From an uncultured Muribaculaceae bacterium (lineage in GTDB: Bacteria; Bacteroidota; Bacteroidia; Bacteroidales; Muribaculaceae), in contig CAJUAR010000014.1 in assembly GCA_910584495.1 (NCBI GenBank), forward strand, positions 1 through 46,553: a stretch of 46,553 nt of DNA. Reading direction: 5' to 3'. Under the pieces are notes generated by a model. It was not told the DNA's origin. It saw only the letters and a list, made by a program, of their open reading frames with translations, and ran no database searches. Every line of letters starts with the position of its first letter. The first letter of the stretch is position 1. Shown piece after piece: positions 43,112-46,553 of the stretch. The translations under genes were made by a program, and so were the position numbers.

Positions 43112-44539
43112 TTATTTCTTACCGGTTTCAAAGCGGATGGCTTTGTTGCGCAGAGCCAAGGCCTTGCGACGCAACATATTCAGCTCCTCCTCGGCATCGA
43201 GGATGTCGGAGGCCGTATCCTCATCGCCTTCGGCAAAACGCTTACGGAGCTGTTCGAGTTCCTCCACCACGTTTCGCACCTCGGATTGGGCGGTGAGACA
43301 TTCCACCATGGTGCTCCGGGCCTCGGCGTTTTTAAAGTCGTTAATGGCGGTGTAAATTTTGCCGTTGCCCATGTCGATAGCGAAACGGGCCGACTTGGCC
43401 GTAATGCTGTTCACTTTGTCGTGAGGCAGACGCTCGGCGAGCATGGCTTTATAGTTCACGCCTTTTTTGCGGGTAAGGGCTATGTTGTCGAGCTTGGCAA
43501 GCGAGCGCAGGTTGCGGTCGTTGGGGTCGGCGTTGACACGCATGGCCGAGGGTGCGAAGACATAGACCGTCACTTTGCCCGGTATGTGATTTCGGTCGGT
43601 GGCAAACCATCCAAGGCCGCTCGCCTCGTCGATGGCAAGCATAAAGTCGTTATCGGGCGAATTATAGGGCATTCCCAAATTCTGGGGCTGGTAGTAGCCC
43701 TCGTCGTTGCGTCGCGTCATAAAAATGTCATAGCCGCCTATCGATTCTTCGCCGTCCGAGGCAAAGTATAGCGTCACTCCGTCGGGCATCAGGAAAGGAT
43801 ACGAAGCATTTCCACCGCCTGCAAGTTGTTTGTCGAGCATGCGCATGCTCTCCATTGTCCCATCGTCAAGGATATCGGCGCCATAGAGCTGGAATTTGCC
43901 ATTGCTGTCAACGGCGCTCCACAGCAGCTCGCTGTGGTTTTGCGGGAGATAAGCGGTGCCCAGTTCGCCCGGGTTCTCTATCATTTCGATGCGCGAAAGC
44001 ATTTCGGATGAAAGTATGGAGCCGGCAGCGGGCGACAGATGGTAGGCAGTAAAGAATTCGGCCGAATCGACAGCTATTGAATCGATGATTTCTATTCGCT
44101 CCACACGGTCGAGCATGTTCTTCATCTGCATCAAGCGCGAACGCATTTCTTCCAACGATTCAGGCACTTTCTTGCGGCGTTTTTCAAGGTATTTCTCCCA
44201 GGTGTCGAGATGACGCTCGGCAGCAAGCAGCCGGTAATCGTCGATGGCATCGGCAGCAAGTGCCTCGGAAGCTGCGTTGATGCCTCGATCCTCGGCTACA
44301 GTGAGGGGTCCCTGGGCATCCTTTGTCCGTCCAAGGGCTCGAAGCGACATACCAAGATAGTAGTTCGCATTTCCATCACGGGGCGAACGCTTGACAATGC
44401 GCTGGAGCTGTTTGACAGCGGCTTCATAGTCGCCGTTGCGATAGAGTTTGCGTGCTTCATCAATCGGTGCGGAGAGAGCTGTCAGCGCAGCCGTCAACAT
44501 CAGGGCTGCGGTCAATATTTTATATCGATTCACCATCAT
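43112..44539 (-). CDS. Exported TPR and PD40-propeller repeat protein
   Basis: This 475-residue protein has a signal peptide (ILTAALMLTAALTALSA), TPR-like repeats at about 25-95 (IDEARKLYRNGDYEAAVKQLQRIVK; NANYYLGMSLRALG), an alpha-helical spacer, and PD40 beta-propeller motifs at about 230-330 (YPFLMPDGVTLYFASDGEESIGGYDIFMTRR). A charged C-terminal coiled coil (ELEQLRKRFAEGDEDTASDIL) follows. Similar proteins are associated with the Bacteroidetes envelope. It leads the operon with floA, cstA, the PHP phosphatase and the U32 gene and has a consensus promoter. Confidence 0.8.
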   Translation of the reverse strand: MMVNRYKILTAALMLTAALTALSAPIDEARKLYRNGDYEAAVKQLQRIVKRSPRDGNANYYLGMSLRALGRTKDAQGPLTVAEDRGINAASEALAADAIDDYRLLAAERHLDTWEKYLEKRRKKVPESLEEMRSRLMQMKNMLDRVERIEIIDSIAVDSAEFFTAYHLSPAAGSILSSEMLSRIEMIENPGELGTAYLPQNHSELLWSAVDSNGKFQLYGADILDDGTMESMRMLDKQLAGGGNASYPFLMPDGVTLYFASDGEESIGGYDIFMTRRNDEGYYQPQNLGMPYNSPDNDFMLAIDEASGLGWFATDRNHIPGKVTVYVFAPSAMRVNADPNDRNLRSLAKLDNIALTRKKGVNYKAMLAERLPHDKVNSITAKSARFAIDMGNGKIYTAINDFKNAEARSTMVECLTAQSEVRNVVEELEQLRKRFAEGDEDTASDILDAEEELNMLRRKALALRNKAIRFETGKK

Positions 44540-44564
44540 GGTTTAGAGTTGCTTTTATAGTCTG

Positions 44565-44596
44565 CAAAAATAGCAAATTTTCAGTTCTCGCACAAA
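44565..44596 (-). promoter_or_regulatory. Promoter of the TPR-floA-cstA operon
   Basis: On the minus strand, TTTG (44593-44596), a 20-bp spacer and TATTTTTG (44565-44572) match the Bacteroides consensus exactly, 25 bp before the ATG. Confidence 0.75.
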
Positions 44597-44616
44597 CAAA
44601 TTTTCGCAACGGCGGC

Positions 44617-45618
44617 TCAGATACCGCGGGCGGAGAGGGCTCGGTGATAGCGTGCGGCATTGATGCGGTGGCGGCTGTAGTCGGACGTAAAGTCGTGATA
44701 ACCCGAGAAGTCGCTCTTGGCGCACATATAGATATAGTTGTTTTCGGGAGCATCGAGCACACGCTGCAGCGTGGCACGCTCTGCGATGCGGATTGGCCCC
44801 GGAGGCAGGCCGGTATTGCGGTAGGTGTTATAAGGCGAGTCTGCTTTCAGATGTTCGCCAACGATGCGGCGTAGCGAAAAATCGCCCAAGGCAAACTTCA
44901 CAGTAGGATCGGCCTGGAGTGGTATACCGCGTTTGAGACGGTTCATATACAGCCTCGCCACCGTGCCTTGTTCGTCGGCCTTGTTTGTCTCTTCTTCCAC
45001 AATCGACGCGAGGGTGTGGACCTGTTCGGGAGTGAGACCGAGCGACTTGGCTTTTGCTCGGCGCTCGTCGTTCCAGAAACGGCTGCGTTCCGCAAAAAGT
45101 TTGCCTACAACCCTCGCAGGACTGTCGGTCCAATAAAATTGATATGTATCCGGTATAAAGGCACTTGCATATTGTGCTTTAGTCAGTCCTTCGGACGAAA
45201 GCAAGCTGTCGGCGGCTGCAAGGAACTGAGCGGAATCACATTCAAGAACACGCCCTATACGGCCGGCAAGGTCGCCCATGGTGCGCATGTTGTTAAAAGT
45301 TAGATTGACAGGGGTCTGACGGCCGTGCAGGAGCATGCGCGAAGCTTCCAGCGCGGTCATGCCGTCGGACACAACATAGGAGCCATGGGCAGCCTGCGCA
45401 GTGCCGCCCTGCAGCTTCCATAACGTGTAGACGCGGCTGCCGAACGAGCCGCACTGCGATGTGAGCGCCGAGCGCAAATCGTCGGCCGATGAGCCCGAAG
45501 GCAGGTATAATCGCACATCGGGGCTTTTCGATGTGCCAAAAGCATAGAAATATGCAGTTGCGGCGGCTGCACACAGCACCGCAACTATGGATACTATGAT
45601 TATTGTTGTCCGTTTCAT
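44617..45618 (-). CDS. mltG: Endolytic peptidoglycan transglycosylase MltG
   Basis: This 333-residue protein has an N-terminal transmembrane anchor (about 5-26), a LysM-like region and the YceG catalytic domain. The catalytic Glu is Glu208 in ASIVEEET, matching E. coli Glu218. Flanking motifs are FIPDTYQFYW, RLYMNRLKRGIPLQADPTV and SPYNTYRNTGLPPGPI. MltG cleaves nascent glycan strands and sets their length. It is 77 bp upstream of the TPR gene and transcribed separately. Confidence 0.94.
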   Translation of the reverse strand: MKRTTIIIVSIVAVLCAAAATAYFYAFGTSKSPDVRLYLPSGSSADDLRSALTSQCGSFGSRVYTLWKLQGGTAQAAHGSYVVSDGMTALEASRMLLHGRQTPVNLTFNNMRTMGDLAGRIGRVLECDSAQFLAAADSLLSSEGLTKAQYASAFIPDTYQFYWTDSPARVVGKLFAERSRFWNDERRAKAKSLGLTPEQVHTLASIVEEETNKADEQGTVARLYMNRLKRGIPLQADPTVKFALGDFSLRRIVGEHLKADSPYNTYRNTGLPPGPIRIAERATLQRVLDAPENNYIYMCAKSDFSGYHDFTSDYSRHRINAARYHRALSARGI

Positions 45619-45622
45619 GCCA

Positions 45623-45653
45623 CAAAAGTAATAATAATTTGTGGGTTAAGAAA
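45623..45653 (-). promoter_or_regulatory. Promoter-like element immediately before mltG
   Basis: On the minus strand, TTTC (45650-45653), a 19-bp spacer and TACTTTTG (45623-45630) fit the Bacteroides form with one mismatch. Its end lies only 4 bp from the mltG ATG, implying a nearly leaderless mRNA if used. Confidence 0.5.
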
Positions 45654-45747
45654 ATTCTTTATGCACTCAAACTAAATCGCCGCCAATGTTGTTATAATAT
45701 CATAAAAATCAGAAGAACATTCATTAAACGTTTTAACATTTATAACT

Positions 45748-46299
45748 ATGAAACCTTCAATTGAGTATTTCGGACAAAGCAAACTTTGGTGGCTTGTCCT
45801 GCTTGTAGGAATTTTGCTCGTGCTGGGCGGCTTCGCTTATTGGTTCTGGCCCGAAGCCGGCTATGCCGTTGCTTCGCAGATTTTTGGCTGGCTTTTGATT
45901 ACGGCAGGTGTTGTTCAACTGTGCGTGGCTGCAGGGCCCGATCATGCCAAAGGCTGGGGGTGGTGGATTGCCGGCGGGGTCATCGACATGTTCATCGGAT
46001 TCATGCTTGTGCGAAGCATCATTCTTTCCGAAATGGTTTTCCCCTATTTTCTGGCAATCATCTTCATTTTCTGGGGGATTGAAGCATTTACGGGAGCTGC
46101 CGCAGGACGTCATTCCCGCTACTGGTGGCTGGGCATTGTCAACGGCATCCTCCTTTGCCTCATCGGCTTTTTCTTTCTTGAAGCCGGCTGGGTGAGCAAC
46201 ATGCTCATGGTGTCGTTCCTCACCTCTATTGCATTCATCTACTGGGGATTTACAATTGCCATCGCCTCCTACGAGATGAAACCCGTTGCCAACAAATAG
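45748..46299 (+). CDS. DUF308 (HdeD-like) six-helix membrane protein
   Basis: This 183-residue inner-membrane protein has six hydrophobic helices (about 14-34, 38-60, 68-88, 97-116, 126-146 and 151-172) in the paired DUF308 arrangement (WWLVLLVGILLVLGGFAYWFWP; GWGWWIAGGVIDMFIGFML; YWWLGIVNGILLCLIGFFFL). HdeD-type proteins are linked with acid stress in enterics, but the role in Bacteroidales is not established. It is a single-gene transcript with a downstream terminator, divergent from mltG. Confidence 0.85.
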   Translation: MKPSIEYFGQSKLWWLVLLVGILLVLGGFAYWFWPEAGYAVASQIFGWLLITAGVVQLCVAAGPDHAKGWGWWIAGGVIDMFIGFMLVRSIILSEMVFPYFLAIIFIFWGIEAFTGAAAGRHSRYWWLGIVNGILLCLIGFFFLEAGWVSNMLMVSFLTSIAFIYWGFTIAIASYEMKPVANK

Positions 46300-46349
46300 A
46301 ATACATTCTTCAAAACAAATTGCTCCTGACTTGTGATTCACAAAGGAGT

Positions 46350-46395
46350 GCCACCGGAGCGAACGCCGGCATTGTCCGGCTCCCGCCCCGGTGGC
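46350..46395 (+). terminator. Terminator hairpin after the DUF308 gene
   Basis: An outer 8-bp stem GCCACCGG/CCGGTGGC (46350-46357 with 46388-46395) encloses an inner 5-bp stem GCCGG/CCGGC (46365-46369 with 46376-46380). It is followed by TTCTCTCTT and lies 51 bp past the stop. Confidence 0.75.
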
Positions 46396-46455
46396 TTCTC
46401 TCTTAATAAATACAAAAAGTGGGAAACGCATGCTGTTTTTTCCGACAAAAGATTG

Positions 46456-46492
46456 TATATTTGCTAAACCTTAGACATTTTCGCTTGTCTAA
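46456..46492 (+). promoter_or_regulatory. Outward-facing promoter-like element and hairpin
   Basis: TATATTTG at 46456-46463 matches the -7 consensus TAnnTTTG and points to the right edge; a good TTTG upstream is lacking. It is followed by a 6-bp inverted repeat TTAGAC/GTCTAA (46471-46476 with 46487-46492). The end repeat begins 6 bp later. Confidence 0.45.
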
Positions 46493-46497
46493 TGTAT

Positions 46498-46552
46498 AAA
46501 CAATAGTTCGTTAAAAAAATATTCATAGGCTAAGCGGCATCAGTCGCCAAGC
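46498..46552. repeat. Right copy of the 55-bp inverted terminal repeat
   Basis: This is the reverse complement of bases 1-55 with one mismatch at 46546. It lies in non-coding DNA about 200 bp after the DUF308 stop. The outer part contains the imperfect palindrome GGCT (46528-46531) with AGCC (46550-46553). Read outward, both window ends give the same sequence, as expected if each runs into a copy of the same element. Confidence 0.85.
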
Positions 46553-46553
46553 C

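Overview
This window is chromosomal DNA from a gut-type Bacteroidales bacterium. The support is SusC/SusD pairs, FecR-type anti-sigma factors, SPII lipoproteins, the DUF4491, DUF4923 and DUF3127 families, a eukaryote-like ProS, and promoters of the Bacteroides form TTTG-N19-20-TAnnTTTG. A Muribaculaceae-like member is plausible, but the sequence alone does not fix the family. I found no rRNA, tRNA, CRISPR array, phage gene or transposase.

Region 1 (1-18 kb) is a polysaccharide utilisation locus (PUL). On the minus strand it runs from an STN-domain SusC receptor (16.2 kb) through SusD, a five-module SusF-like lipoprotein, a GH27-like enzyme and a SusE-like protein to a hairpin terminator. Beyond the hairpin come a GH127 beta-L-arabinofuranosidase, a GH3-GH43 fusion enzyme and a second GH3 that is cut off near the left edge. 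A divergent ECF sigma factor and FecR anti-sigma factor (16.4-18.0 kb) should form a trans-envelope relay with the SusC. The enzymes point to an arabinose- and xylose-bearing plant glycan.

Region 2 (18-32 kb) is mostly housekeeping: a PepSY-like lipoprotein, a histidine kinase, a winged-helix protein, SufT and LpxH-like genes, a lipoprotein serpin, and an operon of HU, DacB, a hypothetical protein, RsmI and a Cbp1-like coiled-coil lipoprotein. ProS, a DUF3127 protein with an SSB-like acidic tail, a CaCA antiporter and a GH13 lipoprotein follow.

Region 3 (31-38 kb) is a tightly overlapped nonulosonate (sialic-acid-like) cluster: a membrane-anchored NDP-sugar 4,6-dehydratase, DUF4923, a GNAT, a NeuC/LegG-like epimerase, a FemAB-like acyltransferase and a NeuB/LegI-like synthase. 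The gene types match four of the six steps of legionaminic acid synthesis. The aminotransferase and the CMP-sugar synthetase are not in the window.

Region 4 (38-46.5 kb) holds a U32/RlhA-like protein, a PHP histidinol phosphatase, CstA, FloA, a TPR/propeller protein, MltG and a DUF308 membrane protein.

The two window ends carry the same 55-bp sequence in inverted orientation with one mismatch. At the left it truncates the GH3 gene; at the right it sits just after a promoter-like element. The simplest reading is that both edges run into copies of one repeated, probably mobile, element.
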